Assembly: GCF_002734215.1 (NCBI RefSeq)
Contig: NZ_NSEB01000004.1
Span: 62,001 to 126,000, forward strand
DNA from: Fredinandcohnia onubensis
GTDB taxonomy: Bacteria; Bacillota; Bacilli; Bacillales; Bacillaceae_L
DNA: 64,000 bases
Direction: 5' to 3'
In this document: positions 16,611 to 25,163 of the stretch, piece after piece
Position numbering within the stretch: position 1 is the first letter of the stretch
Layout: every line of letters begins with the position of its first letter
The notes under the pieces: model-generated
Databases searched by the model: none
The model's input: the letters and a program-made list of their open reading frames with translations, nothing else
Told to the model about the DNA's origin: nothing
Program-made: the position numbers and the translations under genes

Positions 16611-17654
16611 ATGGAAAGAAGATTTAAATGGATGTCTGTTTTAGTTATTGCAATGTTGGTAGCCTTTTTAACTGCGTGCTCTTCAGACTCAAGTTCCAGT
16701 TCCGAAAAAGGTTCAGGTGATGGTAAAGGCAGCGATGAAAAAATTTCAATTAATGTTGCCTATGGAAATCAGCCTGGGGAGCCAATTGACTTATTAGCGA
16801 AAAAGTGGAAGGAACTTGCTGAGGAAAAAAGTAATGGAAAAATTGAATTAAAGCTTTACCCAAGTTCTCAGTTAGGATCTGAAAAAGACGTTGTTGAACA
16901 AGCAACTATGGGGAACAACGTAATTGTTATGGCGGGATATGATTTCCTAATGGACTATGTACCCGATGCAGGAATTATGACTGCTCCATATATTACAGAT
17001 AGTGTTGATGACTTGTTATATTTAACAACAACGGACTGGTTTGATGAATTACATGAGTCTTTAAATGGAGAAGGAATTCATATTATTACAACTAATACTG
17101 TATACGGTGAGCGTCATCTTTTAACAAATGATCCGGTTAAAACACCTGAAGATTTAGACGGAATGAAAATTCGTGTTCCGAACAACCAAATGTCAATTGC
17201 AACATTTGAAGCATTAGGGGCAACAGCCACTCCAACACCACTAGGGGATTTATATACTTCCCTACAACAGGGACTTATTGATGGTGCTGAAAATCCTCTT
17301 CCAGTTCTACAAGGGGTAAAGGCACAGGAAGTCTCAAAACATCTTACTCTAACTGGCCACCAAAAGTTCATTACGACTTGGATTGCTGGACAGAGTTTCA
17401 TAGATACACTACCAGAAGACGTAGTACAGATTCTCAAAGAAACTGGTGATGAGGCTGGGGAATACGGCAGAACTGTACTAGAAGAACAAACAGAGGATGT
17501 CTTAAATGAATTTAAAGAGCAGGGCGTAGAAGTACACGAGGTCGATATAGAACCGTTTAAGGAAAGAGTTCAAAGCGTATATGGGAAGTTTTCAGAATGG
17601 ACTCCTGGATTATACGATAGAATTCTAGAATTATTAGAAAATAAACCTTCCTAA
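16611..17654 (+). CDS. dctP: TRAP transporter substrate-binding protein (DctP family)
   Basis: A 347-residue lipoprotein: lipobox LTAC (Cys23) and then a Ser-rich linker anchor it outside the membrane. The DctP fold is evident from INVAYGNQPGEPIDLLAKKW, YPSSQLGSEKDVVEQ, the substrate-loop region MKIRVPNNQMSIATFEALGA (an Arg that normally salt-bridges the carboxylate of the ligand) and YTSLQQGLIDGAENP. It delivers an organic or sugar acid to the DctQM permease encoded next. RBS AAAGGGG. The hairpin after its stop (17660-17703) separates it from dctQM and would give excess binding protein over permease. Confidence 0.9.
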   Translation: MERRFKWMSVLVIAMLVAFLTACSSDSSSSSEKGSGDGKGSDEKISINVAYGNQPGEPIDLLAKKWKELAEEKSNGKIELKLYPSSQLGSEKDVVEQATMGNNVIVMAGYDFLMDYVPDAGIMTAPYITDSVDDLLYLTTTDWFDELHESLNGEGIHIITTNTVYGERHLLTNDPVKTPEDLDGMKIRVPNNQMSIATFEALGATATPTPLGDLYTSLQQGLIDGAENPLPVLQGVKAQEVSKHLTLTGHQKFITTWIAGQSFIDTLPEDVVQILKETGDEAGEYGRTVLEEQTEDVLNEFKEQGVEVHEVDIEPFKERVQSVYGKFSEWTPGLYDRILELLENKPS

Positions 17655-17659
17655 TTTAG

Positions 17660-17703
17660 ATCCATTCTGAGAGAAGCTATTACCTTTTCTCAGAATGGAT
17701 TTA
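17660..17703 (+). terminator. Intercistronic hairpin between dctP and dctQ
   Basis: ATCCATTCTGAGA pairs with TCTCAGAATGGAT around a 15-base loop; a modest T-rich stretch follows. Probably a partial terminator or mRNA-stabilising stem. Confidence 0.65.
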
Positions 17704-17789
17704 TAGTCTTTTCTTCAGAAACGGAAGTCTCCTAATCTTTATTTCATATATAGCTAGGCAAAACTTGGTTAAACAGGAGGGACTTATAA

Positions 17790-18272
17790 ATGCTTAAAAA
17801 ATGGTTTAACCCAATTGATGATATTATATCCGTTATAGCAATTTCGGTCATATCGTTCTTGACGATAATTAATGTTATTTGCCGTTTTGTACTAAATAGC
17901 CCGATTTCATGGGCAGAAGAAATAACACTTGGCTGTTTTATTTGGCTCGTTTTTATAGGGATAAGTTCAGCAATGAAAAGAGATGGGCATATCGGAGTGG
18001 ATTATTTCATTCAAAAGATGCCTAAAGCCATGCGTAATGTGTGCACGATTATAGGAGCAGCGGCAATTTATTTTGTACTTATATACATATTTATATATTT
18101 GGGTTTCGAACTCGCTTCTCAAGCTGGAAGTAAAGTAACTCCTGTTTTAGGCATTAGTTACACGTATATTGATCTTGCTGTTCCTATTGGAGGGTTTTTA
18201 ACAGCTATTCATTTTACAATTAAGCTGATCCGTTCTTTCCAAACAAATCCAGAGAAAAAGGAGAGAGCGTGA
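17790..18272 (+). CDS. dctQ: TRAP transporter small permease (DctQ family)
   Basis: A 160-residue protein with four hydrophobic segments and the DctQ signature region NVICRFVLNSPISWAEEITL followed by FIWLVFIGISSAMKRDGHIGVD. It forms the small membrane subunit of a TRAP transporter and links the binding protein to the large channel subunit. AGGAGGG precedes the ATG and the dctM start lies one base beyond its stop, so the pair is co-translated. Confidence 0.9.
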   Translation: MLKKWFNPIDDIISVIAISVISFLTIINVICRFVLNSPISWAEEITLGCFIWLVFIGISSAMKRDGHIGVDYFIQKMPKAMRNVCTIIGAAAIYFVLIYIFIYLGFELASQAGSKVTPVLGISYTYIDLAVPIGGFLTAIHFTIKLIRSFQTNPEKKERA

Positions 18273-18273
18273 T

Positions 18274-19557
18274 ATGGCCTTAACTCTCATGTTAATCGTA
18301 CTACTCGTATTATTTTTAATTAATGTTCCTATCGCATTTGCCATGATTGTTGCTTCAGCGGTTTACTTCTTCTTCTCGGATGGTTTCTCTATGATGGTCC
18401 TTATCCAAAGAATGATTGGTGGGGTAGAGTCGGTACCACTGCTAGCAATTGTTTTCTTTATGACTGCAGGAATTCTGATGAATTACACAGGTATCACTTC
18501 AAGGATGCTTCGATTTGCTCAAGTGATTACTCGACCACTCCCTGGAGGTCTTGCTCAAGTAAACGTTATTCTTAGTACCCTGATGGGGGGCTTGAGTGGC
18601 TCTAATATTGCAGATGCAGCAATGCAATCAAAAATCCTTGTTCCTGAAATGATTAAAAAAGGTTATTCAAAGTCTTTTTCAACCGTGTTAACAGCATCAA
18701 CGTCCTTAATTACTCCGATTATTCCACCGGGGATTGCACTAATTATGTATGGTTATGTAGGTAACGTTTCGATTGGTAAATTATTTTTGGCGGGTATTGT
18801 TCCTGGTATAGTACTTTGTTTATCTTTTATGATTTATGTCCATTTCTACGCTAAAAAACATAACCTAGAAACGGAAAAACAAGACAAGATCACACTTAAA
18901 GAATTTTTGGTCAGTTTTAAAGATGCCATATTAGCCCTTCTACTACCGGTTATTATCATAGGTGGAATTCGCTTTGGTATATTTAGTGCAACTGAGGCGG
19001 GAGCATTCGCGGTATTGTATGCTTTAGTCCTTGGGATGCTTGTGTATCGTGAAATGAAGATAAAACAGTTAGTGGAAGCATTACTAGAAACAGCACACAC
19101 AGCTGCATCTATTTTAATTATTATTGCAGCAGGTTCCGCATTCGCCTGGGTACTAACTTTGGAACAGGTACCACAAAGAATGACTGAGTTTATGGTTGGA
19201 AATGTTTCTTCCACCATCATGTTCTTTATCGTAGTCCTTTTATTCCTTTTAATTATAGGGATGTTTGTTGAAGGAAACGTTTCGATTATTATCCTAACGC
19301 CGTTATTTATGCCTATGCTTATGCAGTATGGAATTGACCCTATCCATTTTGGAATTTTCTTCATTATTTGTATTAGTATCGGTACTTTAACACCACCTTT
19401 AGGGACAATTATGTTTGCAACTTGTTCTATTACGGGAACAAAGGTTGAGGAATTTGTTAAGCATAGCTGGCCGTTTTTACTTCTTTTGATAATTGCAGCT
19501 CTGTTGATTGCATTCATTCCAGCAATCTCTATGTTTCTACCAAATACACTATTTTAG
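18274..19557 (+). CDS. dctM: TRAP transporter large permease (DctM family)
   Basis: A 427-residue polytopic protein with about twelve hydrophobic segments. It carries family hallmarks FFMTAGILMNYTGIT, LMGGLSGSNIADAAMQSKILVPEM, TPIIPPGIALIMYGYVG and GTLTPPLGTIMFA. It is the ion-coupled translocating subunit of the TRAP system with DctP and DctQ. GGAGAG serves as the binding site and overlaps the dctQ end. A hairpin at 19560-19597 follows. Confidence 0.92.
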   Translation: MALTLMLIVLLVLFLINVPIAFAMIVASAVYFFFSDGFSMMVLIQRMIGGVESVPLLAIVFFMTAGILMNYTGITSRMLRFAQVITRPLPGGLAQVNVILSTLMGGLSGSNIADAAMQSKILVPEMIKKGYSKSFSTVLTASTSLITPIIPPGIALIMYGYVGNVSIGKLFLAGIVPGIVLCLSFMIYVHFYAKKHNLETEKQDKITLKEFLVSFKDAILALLLPVIIIGGIRFGIFSATEAGAFAVLYALVLGMLVYREMKIKQLVEALLETAHTAASILIIIAAGSAFAWVLTLEQVPQRMTEFMVGNVSSTIMFFIVVLLFLLIIGMFVEGNVSIIILTPLFMPMLMQYGIDPIHFGIFFIICISIGTLTPPLGTIMFATCSITGTKVEEFVKHSWPFLLLLIIAALLIAFIPAISMFLPNTLF

Positions 19558-19559
19558 AC

Positions 19560-19597
19560 AAATTAAGGGCCTATATTTAGATAGGTCCTTAATTTAT
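19560..19597 (+). terminator. Hairpin between dctM and the alcohol dehydrogenase gene
   Basis: AAATTAAGGGCCTAT pairs with ATAGGTCCTTAATTT around a short loop, followed by ATT. It probably acts as a partial terminator or stabiliser within the operon, because the next gene has its own binding site 10 bp later. Confidence 0.55.
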
Positions 19598-19615
19598 TCA
19601 AAGGAGATATGAAAG

Positions 19616-20632
19616 ATGAGAACGGTTGTTTGTCAAGATCCTGGTAAAATGATAATGCTTAAAAGGAATGCACCCACATCTTTTGGAGAAAAGGATATCC
19701 TTATTCGGGTGAAAAGAATAGGGATTTGTGGTACGGATTTACACGCATACGGAGGAAACCAGCCTTTTTTTAATTACCCACGAATACTTGGTCATGAGCT
19801 TTCAGGGATAGTGGAAAGTATCGGTGAAAATGTGCAAACACTTGATATAGGTGATCAAGTCACGGTTATTCCCTACATGCATTGCGGTGAATGTATTGCA
19901 TGCAAAAATGGAAAAACAAATTGTTGTAACAAAATGCAAGTGATTGGAGTACATATTGATGGGGGTATGACGGAATATCTTGTACTCCCTGAGAGCCATG
20001 TCTTAAAAGTAAATGAACTATCATTAAATGCTGCTGCGATAATCGAACCTTTAAGTATAGGAGCTCATGCTGTAAGGAGAGCCCAAATTCAAAAAGGGGA
20101 GAGTGTACTGATAATTGGAGCAGGTCCAATTGGACTTGGCGTTGCAAGATTTGCAAAACTGCAAGGGGCGAAAACAATCATGATGGATATTAGTATAGAG
20201 CGCTTAGCTTTTGCTAAGGAATGGACGGGTTGTGATCAAGTATTGGTAGCTGCTAATGATGTTGATCTTGTTAAAGAACTTATGAACATTAATGATGGTT
20301 ACTTGCCTACAATTGTTATGGATGCTACTGGAAACAAGCAATCAATGATGAACGCATTCAATTATGTCTCGCACGGCGGCAAGCTTATCTATGTAGGTCT
20401 TGTGAAGGATCAAATCACTTTCAATGACCCTGATTTTCACGCGAAAGAATTAACCCTGATGGGAAGTAGAAATGCAACAATTGAGGATTTTCAATATGTA
20501 ATTGATTGCATGAATCAAGGTAATGTTGATGTAGACTCCTACATCACTCGAAAAATTCCATTTGAAAATGTACCAGACTATTTCCAAGCCAAAATGTACA
20601 ATACGAATAAAGTATTAGTTGAACTTGATTAA
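19616..20632 (+). CDS. Zinc-dependent alcohol dehydrogenase family protein (sugar-acid/polyol type)
   Basis: A 338-residue medium-chain dehydrogenase. Catalytic zinc ligands are Cys in GICGTDLHAYGG, His-Glu in LGHELSG and Glu in IIEPLSIGAH. The structural zinc loop is CGECIACKNGKTNCC. The NAD site is IIGAGPIGLGVARFA. It resembles L-galactonate/L-idonate dehydrogenases (RspB/LgoD type), which oxidise a sugar acid to the keto acid. In this operon it would feed or follow the UxaA-type dehydratase (inference). The ATG has AAAGGAG. No UxaB-like reductase is present within the window, so the pathway as seen is incomplete. Confidence 0.87.
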   Translation: MRTVVCQDPGKMIMLKRNAPTSFGEKDILIRVKRIGICGTDLHAYGGNQPFFNYPRILGHELSGIVESIGENVQTLDIGDQVTVIPYMHCGECIACKNGKTNCCNKMQVIGVHIDGGMTEYLVLPESHVLKVNELSLNAAAIIEPLSIGAHAVRRAQIQKGESVLIIGAGPIGLGVARFAKLQGAKTIMMDISIERLAFAKEWTGCDQVLVAANDVDLVKELMNINDGYLPTIVMDATGNKQSMMNAFNYVSHGGKLIYVGLVKDQITFNDPDFHAKELTLMGSRNATIEDFQYVIDCMNQGNVDVDSYITRKIPFENVPDYFQAKMYNTNKVLVELD

Positions 20633-20720
20633 GTTCAATGTCCTACGGAGATTGATTGAGTTTCATGAACAATTCAATAATCAAAAAAAGCTATGATACA
20701 AGCATCCCTAGTTATTCCCT

Positions 20721-20789
20721 TCTGGGACAGATGGACAGTGAATTGTGCCCATTTTTTCGTGGGTCAAGGGGACAGGTCCACTGTCCCAG
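20721..20789. repeat. Dispersed GGGACA inverted-repeat element, degraded copy
   Basis: The left half is eroded (GGGACAGATGGACAGTG) and the right half is GGGGACAGGTCCACTGTCCC. It lies in a 300-bp gap after the alcohol dehydrogenase gene, which otherwise holds only a terminator-like hairpin. Confidence 0.8.
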
Positions 20790-20855
20790 CCTCTAGTTGG
20801 AAACCACAGACATATTTATTAATATTACACTTTATTTTCAAGAAAAAGTTGCGGT

Positions 20856-20892
20856 AGAGGTGAGGAGAAGTTTTCAAGCACCTCTCTTTTTA
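20856..20892 (+). terminator. Probable terminator
   Basis: AGAGGTG and CACCTCT pair around a 16-base loop and are followed by CTTTTTATT. Probably the end of transcripts entering from the acid operon, just before the VOC gene. Confidence 0.6.
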
Positions 20893-20935
20893 TTATACTT
20901 TTACTGTACTTTTCAACTGAGAAAGGATGGACACT

Positions 20936-21322
20936 ATGAAAATCAATCGTATTCATCATATAGCCATTATCTGTTCTGACTACAAGGGGTCAAAAGACTT
21001 TTATGTAAATAAGCTTGGTTTTACCATATTGAATGAAACGTTTCGTGCAGATCGTGGTTCATACAAACTTGATTTAGTCGTTGGGGATACCTATCAAATT
21101 GAGTTGTTCTCTTTTCCGGACCCTCCAAAAAGACTAAGTCATCCGGAGGCAACAGGCCTTCGACATTTAGCCTTTGAAGTTGATGATATTGAAGATGTGG
21201 TGAAAGAGTTAACGGCAAAAAAGGTCATAGTAGAAGATATTCGAATTGATGAAGTAACGGGTAAAAAATTCACCTTCTTTAAAGACCCAGACGACTTACC
21301 ATTAGAACTCTACGAAAAATAG
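20936..21322 (+). CDS. VOC family protein (YwkD/YaeR-like glyoxalase-fold)
   Basis: A 128-residue vicinal-oxygen-chelate protein closest to the YwkD/YaeR (glyoxalase I-like) group. It shows two beta-alpha-beta-beta-beta units with putative metal ligands His in RIHHIAIIC, Glu in IELFSFPD, His in LRHLAFEVDD and Glu in LPLELYEK. I chose ATG 20936 (AAAGG upstream) rather than 20927. Substrate unknown; a lactoylglutathione-lyase role is only one possibility because Bacillus lacks glutathione. Its stop codon TAG runs straight into a repeat element: the end LYEK-stop is intact here, a useful contrast to the gene at 62851. Confidence 0.85.
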   Translation: MKINRIHHIAIICSDYKGSKDFYVNKLGFTILNETFRADRGSYKLDLVVGDTYQIELFSFPDPPKRLSHPEATGLRHLAFEVDDIEDVVKELTAKKVIVEDIRIDEVTGKKFTFFKDPDDLPLELYEK

Positions 21323-21390
21323 TGGGTCAGAGGGACAGGTCCTTGTCCCAGAAAAAAAGGTGGGACAAGGGACCTGTCCCCGAAATCCAC
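21323..21390. repeat. Dispersed GGGACA inverted-repeat element between two convergent stop codons
   Basis: TGGGTCAGAGGGACAGGTCC then TTGTCCCA, with right half GGGACAAGGGACCTGTCCCC. It starts on the base after the VOC gene stop and ends on the base before the leftward stop at 21391. Confidence 0.92.
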
Positions 21391-21765
21391 TTAAAAATTT
21401 GGATATTGGTTAAATATGTAGAGGTTGCCTCCTTGAGTACCGTTTATGTCCTTAGTTTCATATACTTTTAGTATTCCAAAGCGAATACACTTCCAAATCA
21501 TACGCTTAAATGTCGATCGGGAAATGGTGTGTTCGCCCAAACCCATGTCTGGGCAACATACGATTGATCTCATGGCTTCATGGCAAACACCTGGGAATTT
21601 CGAAGATAAATGAATTAATTGATTTAATCCATACATTTCTCCTTGTGTGAACTGATGTTGACTATCGATCAGCCAAATCTCCATATTAATCTTAAACTCC
21701 TCGAGATCGTAAAACTGCGAATACCCTTTTATATCATTGTTACTCATTATTTTTATTTTCATCAT
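21391..21765 (-). CDS. Small helix-turn-helix-like cytosolic protein, possibly 3'-truncated
   Basis: A 124-residue protein with a start well supported by AAAGGGGG 8 bp before the ATG. It resembles the N-terminal part of Bacillus plasmid/phage-type proteins: KGYSQFYDLEEFKINMEIWL, then LNQLIHLSSKFPGVCHEAM and a recognition-like segment HTISRSTFKRMIWKCIRFGI, ending GGNLYIFNQYP. Those proteins, as I recall them, continue beyond this point; here the frame stops one codon from the boundary of a repeat element, so a 3' truncation by the element is plausible (inference). Function unknown; a replication or DNA-binding role is suggested only by the similarity. Confidence 0.6.
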   Translation of the reverse strand: MMKIKIMSNNDIKGYSQFYDLEEFKINMEIWLIDSQHQFTQGEMYGLNQLIHLSSKFPGVCHEAMRSIVCCPDMGLGEHTISRSTFKRMIWKCIRFGILKVYETKDINGTQGGNLYIFNQYPNF

Positions 21766-21997
21766 TATATGAACCCCCTTTTACCATTGTTATAGCTAGC
21801 AACATAGGGAAAGGGGGCGAAGGATATACTAGTTATCCTAATAGGTTTGTTTGTATAGTTTGTAGACGCTTGAGTTATCTAAAGGAAGTCGATGGGAAAA
21901 CAAAGGTCATTAATAAGGAAAATTCAATAGGTCTTCTAAATCTAATTGAGAAACCATCCCTCTTTAAAAGCCTATATATTCCTACGCTTAACTGCAT
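21766..21997. other. Intergenic region without gene
   Basis: About 230 bp of AT-rich DNA carrying the promoter and binding site of the leftward gene at 21765. No other open frame with a binding site is seen. Confidence 0.45.
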
Positions 21998-22028
21998 AAA
22001 AAAAGTCCCCATCTCAATGTAGGGACTT
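21998..22028 (-). terminator. Rho-independent terminator of the leftward glycan genes
   Basis: On the minus strand AAGTCCC and GGGACTT pair around a 12-base loop, followed by seven T. It lies 20 bp past the stop of the gene at 22048. Confidence 0.88.
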
Positions 22029-22047
22029 ACTTTGCTGATTTCTTGTT

Positions 22048-23868
22048 CTACAAAGGTGTAACCGAAAGCTTGTTTTCTATATTTTTTATTTCATAGACCC
22101 CTTTAGGATCAGCAACATCCAAAAGCGGGGAAAAACATTTTGTGAAGTTCTCGTCTTTATCAAGAATGACTAAAAAGTTTGATTCTTTTAGTACAGAAAG
22201 AAGATTTTCTTTTTCTTGATTATTTGTACACCCCTTGATAATTGAATAGTTATGCGAAAGTTGCTCATACATGAGCACGAAGTAAAGGTATCCACTATCA
22301 TTCTTACTTTGAGGGCTATAGTACAAAACTTTTGGTTCTGTTACACCTGTACTGGCGATTTTATCATACTCATTCTTGACTTGTAATCGAATGGAGTTGT
22401 TTACATCGGGTTTTATAATCATTGAATGTAAATTTTCTTTAAATGGATATAGATATATAAACGAAAGAACGAATGTTAATCCTATTTTTAATACTTTTGA
22501 TTTGCCATTAGCATGTTCCAATGTAATAGCTGTCATTATTAACCCGATACAAAAAATAATAATGGTAGATTGGTATCTCGAAAAACCAGCTAAATAACTT
22601 GCTTCACCTTCAGGCATTAAAAATAAGTACATTAGGTATAAGGAGAAAATATATAGGATATAACATAAATCAGAAAAAATGATAGAGTACAATAGTAATT
22701 TAGAAATCCGCCTCGTTCGGATATAGATACCTAAAATCAATAGTAGGGCTACTATGTTAAGCAGAAAAATACTAAAAAAGTTTATCGAATTCAAATCAGC
22801 TGATGCTTGAAGTAACTTAGGACCTAAATTTGATATCAGTTCATCTGATTTCTCTACATTTGTCAGTTTGTCGGTACTTAAGGCAAATTTATTACTTTCG
22901 TAAGTTTGGGCAGGATATGCTTTATCTATATACTGTAGCCAAAGAAAGTTAACAAATAATGGAACCAATAATATAAGTAGCATAGCCATTAGAATGTTTT
23001 TATTAGGTGCTCTTTGCTTTTTCTCTTTCCTTTTGATATTTGAAATTATTAACCAAATAATAATAGCAATATTAAAAACGAAGAATATTTTCCCGCTATC
23101 CTTAATTAAGATTAAAACGCTAAGTAAAGGCAAATTTACTAATACACATTTAACCCAGTTATCCCTGTAATAATATGCAATAATACAAATTGCTAATGCC
23201 ACAACACCCAACAGTGTATCTACAAGAAGATTATATATTTGTGCACTAATTACAAGCATTAGTGCCATGCTTATCACGACACTTAAGACAATTGAAAAGA
23301 TGTCTTTCCATTTATAAAAAACAAATAGAACTGCTAAATTAGCTGCGAGTAAATATCCCTGTGCCATAAGGGCATGACTCTCACTGGGGCCTAATATTTT
23401 CCCTATAAAGTAAATAAAAACTGCACTTCCTGGGGGATAATTTCTAAATTGGATGATTGTTCGAGAATCAGGCAAACTATTGATTTCAAACATTTCTTTA
23501 ACAATTAAACCCCAATGGCTAAAATTGTCATAATCAAGTAAATACATCCCTTTCAACAAGAGAGTAATAACAAATGAAATAAAAATAAAAAATACTATCG
23601 AGGGTAAAAAGAGATCTTTTATCATGAATTCTTTTCTTATATATAAATAGACATAATAGCCAAAAAGAAATATACCAGAAATTAAAATACCATATACCAT
23701 ATGTGGCATAAAATTTAATAGGCCAGCGCTAAAGACTAAACAAATGATTGAAGAAAATAGAAATATGGGTATAATAGAGACATTTATTTTCCATTTGTGA
23801 TGAATATACATTCCCCATCCTATTAAGGACAAGGAAAGTAGGATAAAGCCTAAAATAGAGTCATTCAC
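22048..23868 (-). CDS. Polytopic membrane protein, probable GT-C-type glycosyltransferase
   Basis: A 606-residue membrane protein with about twelve to fourteen hydrophobic segments and a short extracytoplasmic C-terminal domain (about residues 500-606). An acidic loop after an early segment, LLDYDNFSHWGLIVKEM, followed by RNYPPGSAVFIYFIG, resembles the first loop of GT-C-type transferases, which use polyprenyl-phosphate sugar donors outside the membrane. The start overlaps the end of the GT2-GtrA gene by 8 bp. GT2 proteins with a GtrA domain make polyprenyl-phosphate sugars, so the partner would plausibly transfer that sugar to a surface polymer. No named family is certain. Confidence 0.6.
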   Translation of the reverse strand: MNDSILGFILLSLSLIGWGMYIHHKWKINVSIIPIFLFSSIICLVFSAGLLNFMPHMVYGILISGIFLFGYYVYLYIRKEFMIKDLFLPSIVFFIFISFVITLLLKGMYLLDYDNFSHWGLIVKEMFEINSLPDSRTIIQFRNYPPGSAVFIYFIGKILGPSESHALMAQGYLLAANLAVLFVFYKWKDIFSIVLSVVISMALMLVISAQIYNLLVDTLLGVVALAICIIAYYYRDNWVKCVLVNLPLLSVLILIKDSGKIFFVFNIAIIIWLIISNIKRKEKKQRAPNKNILMAMLLILLVPLFVNFLWLQYIDKAYPAQTYESNKFALSTDKLTNVEKSDELISNLGPKLLQASADLNSINFFSIFLLNIVALLLILGIYIRTRRISKLLLYSIIFSDLCYILYIFSLYLMYLFLMPEGEASYLAGFSRYQSTIIIFCIGLIMTAITLEHANGKSKVLKIGLTFVLSFIYLYPFKENLHSMIIKPDVNNSIRLQVKNEYDKIASTGVTEPKVLYYSPQSKNDSGYLYFVLMYEQLSHNYSIIKGCTNNQEKENLLSVLKESNFLVILDKDENFTKCFSPLLDVADPKGVYEIKNIENKLSVTPL

Positions 23869-24946
23869 TTGAAATCACCTGACTAGCTTTACTTTGTTTG
23901 CTTTTGAAAACCCATTCCCTTTGTATGTAAAAGCTAACTAAAAAAAGAAGTGTGTCAACAACTATCTTGATAAAAATTTCACCTTGTCCAATTAATAGAT
24001 ATATTAAATAGACAAAAAAAGCGGATGCAAGCATTTGACATATACTTAATGTATAATATTTAACGATGGTGTAATTAGAATCTGTCTTAAATACAACATT
24101 CCTATTGACTGTATAGTTAAACAAAGAAGAAAGAATCCGGGCTGATATAGTTGCACTGATGATATAGTATGTAGGAAAGCTTTCTTTAAACAGAAATAGA
24201 AAAAAGGAAAATAATAATATATCTAGACCAAATGAAAATAAAGAAGAAAATAAATACTTTAAGAATACAGAATAAATCTTAATAGAATCTATAATGGGAT
24301 TAAAGTGGGAGGATTTATTCTCTTCAATGTATATAGTCTCAATTTTAACTTCGTCAACTTGTATACCTCTTTCCTTACATTCTAAAAGCATATTCATTTC
24401 AAATTCAAATCTTTCTCCTTTTACATTCATCAAATCCCTTATAAAGCTAGTGGGTATTCCTCTTAATCCTGTTTGTGTATCTGAAATTTTTATACCACTA
24501 GCAAATCTGAAAATATGCCGTGTTAGGATATTGCCAAAGCGGCTTCTAAAAGGGATACTTTCAAGTGAAAAGTCTCTACTGCCCAAAATCAGATTGTTTT
24601 TATAGGCATTCATTTTCTTTGCAATCTTAATCATATCTGTAACCGAATGCTGACCGTCTGAGTCAATTGTAATGACTCCAAATAAGTTTGGGGAAGTATT
24701 TAAAAAGTAATTAAAGGCCGTTTTTAGTGCCCTCCCTTTCCCAAGATTTACAGCATGATTAAGGAGAGTGCAGTGTTCCGATCTTGAAAGTTCATCAAAA
24801 ATTTCCTTACATTCTTCCTTACTTCCATCATTAACGATAATAATGCTTTTGAAATTTGCATTTATTATCTTACCTATTAGTTCTGTTAGCTTTCTATCAG
24901 GGTTATAGGCTGGAATGACGATAGCAACATTATCAAAGTATTCCAT
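23861..24946 (-). CDS. Glycosyltransferase family 2 fused to a GtrA-like membrane domain
   Basis: About 361 residues. The N-terminal GT2 domain (residues 1-225) has IVIPAYNPDRKLTELI, VNDGSK, the nucleotide-sugar/metal motif TIDSDGQH and GSRDFS, like dolichyl-phosphate-mannose-synthase-type enzymes. The C-terminal part (about 225-355) carries four hydrophobic segments ending YIQREWVFKSK, the pattern of GtrA proteins, thought to move polyprenyl-phosphate sugars across the membrane. I chose ATG 24946 because GGAGG lies 5 bp upstream; the TTG at 24958 would put that site inside the gene. It is co-transcribed with the GT-C-like gene and probably supplies its lipid-linked sugar donor. Confidence 0.87.
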   Translation of the reverse strand: MEYFDNVAIVIPAYNPDRKLTELIGKIINANFKSIIIVNDGSKEECKEIFDELSRSEHCTLLNHAVNLGKGRALKTAFNYFLNTSPNLFGVITIDSDGQHSVTDMIKIAKKMNAYKNNLILGSRDFSLESIPFRSRFGNILTRHIFRFASGIKISDTQTGLRGIPTSFIRDLMNVKGERFEFEMNMLLECKERGIQVDEVKIETIYIEENKSSHFNPIIDSIKIYSVFLKYLFSSLFSFGLDILLFSFFLFLFKESFPTYYIISATISARILSSLFNYTVNRNVVFKTDSNYTIVKYYTLSICQMLASAFFVYLIYLLIGQGEIFIKIVVDTLLFLVSFYIQREWVFKSKQSKASQVISSE

Positions 24947-25020
24947 GATAACCTCCAAAATTAATAAATTCCATAATTTATAGAATTTCCTAGAAATGCG
25001 TTTTTATTCAATAAGTATTG

Positions 25021-25068
25021 TGGTCAAGGGACGCGAACTGGGCGAAAGCCAGTTAACTTGTCCCTTAG
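25021..25068. repeat. Diverged repeat-like nested hairpin upstream of ugd
   Basis: Outer arms AAGGGAC and GTCCCTT (as in the dispersed element) enclose an inner stem AACTGG/CCAGTT. The overall layout differs from other copies, so it is a diverged or unrelated hairpin. The predicted ugd -35 box falls inside its right arm. Confidence 0.55.
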
Positions 25069-25086
25069 AATTGTTTGAGGTATAAT
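25058..25086 (+). promoter_or_regulatory. Predicted sigma-A promoter of ugd
   Basis: TTGTCC at 25058-25063, a 17-bp spacer and a perfect TATAAT at 25081-25086. The start codon follows 77 bp later. Confidence 0.6.
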
Positions 25087-25163
25087 ACACATGTTATTAA
25101 TTGAAGAATAATGGTATTTTTTGGAAATGTTAGGCTTATGTTTATACATGAGGAGAGAATAAA

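Noticed and set aside
20797-20979. A 60-codon frame before the VOC gene
   Set aside because: It runs through a terminator stem and into the VOC gene in another frame, with no binding site.
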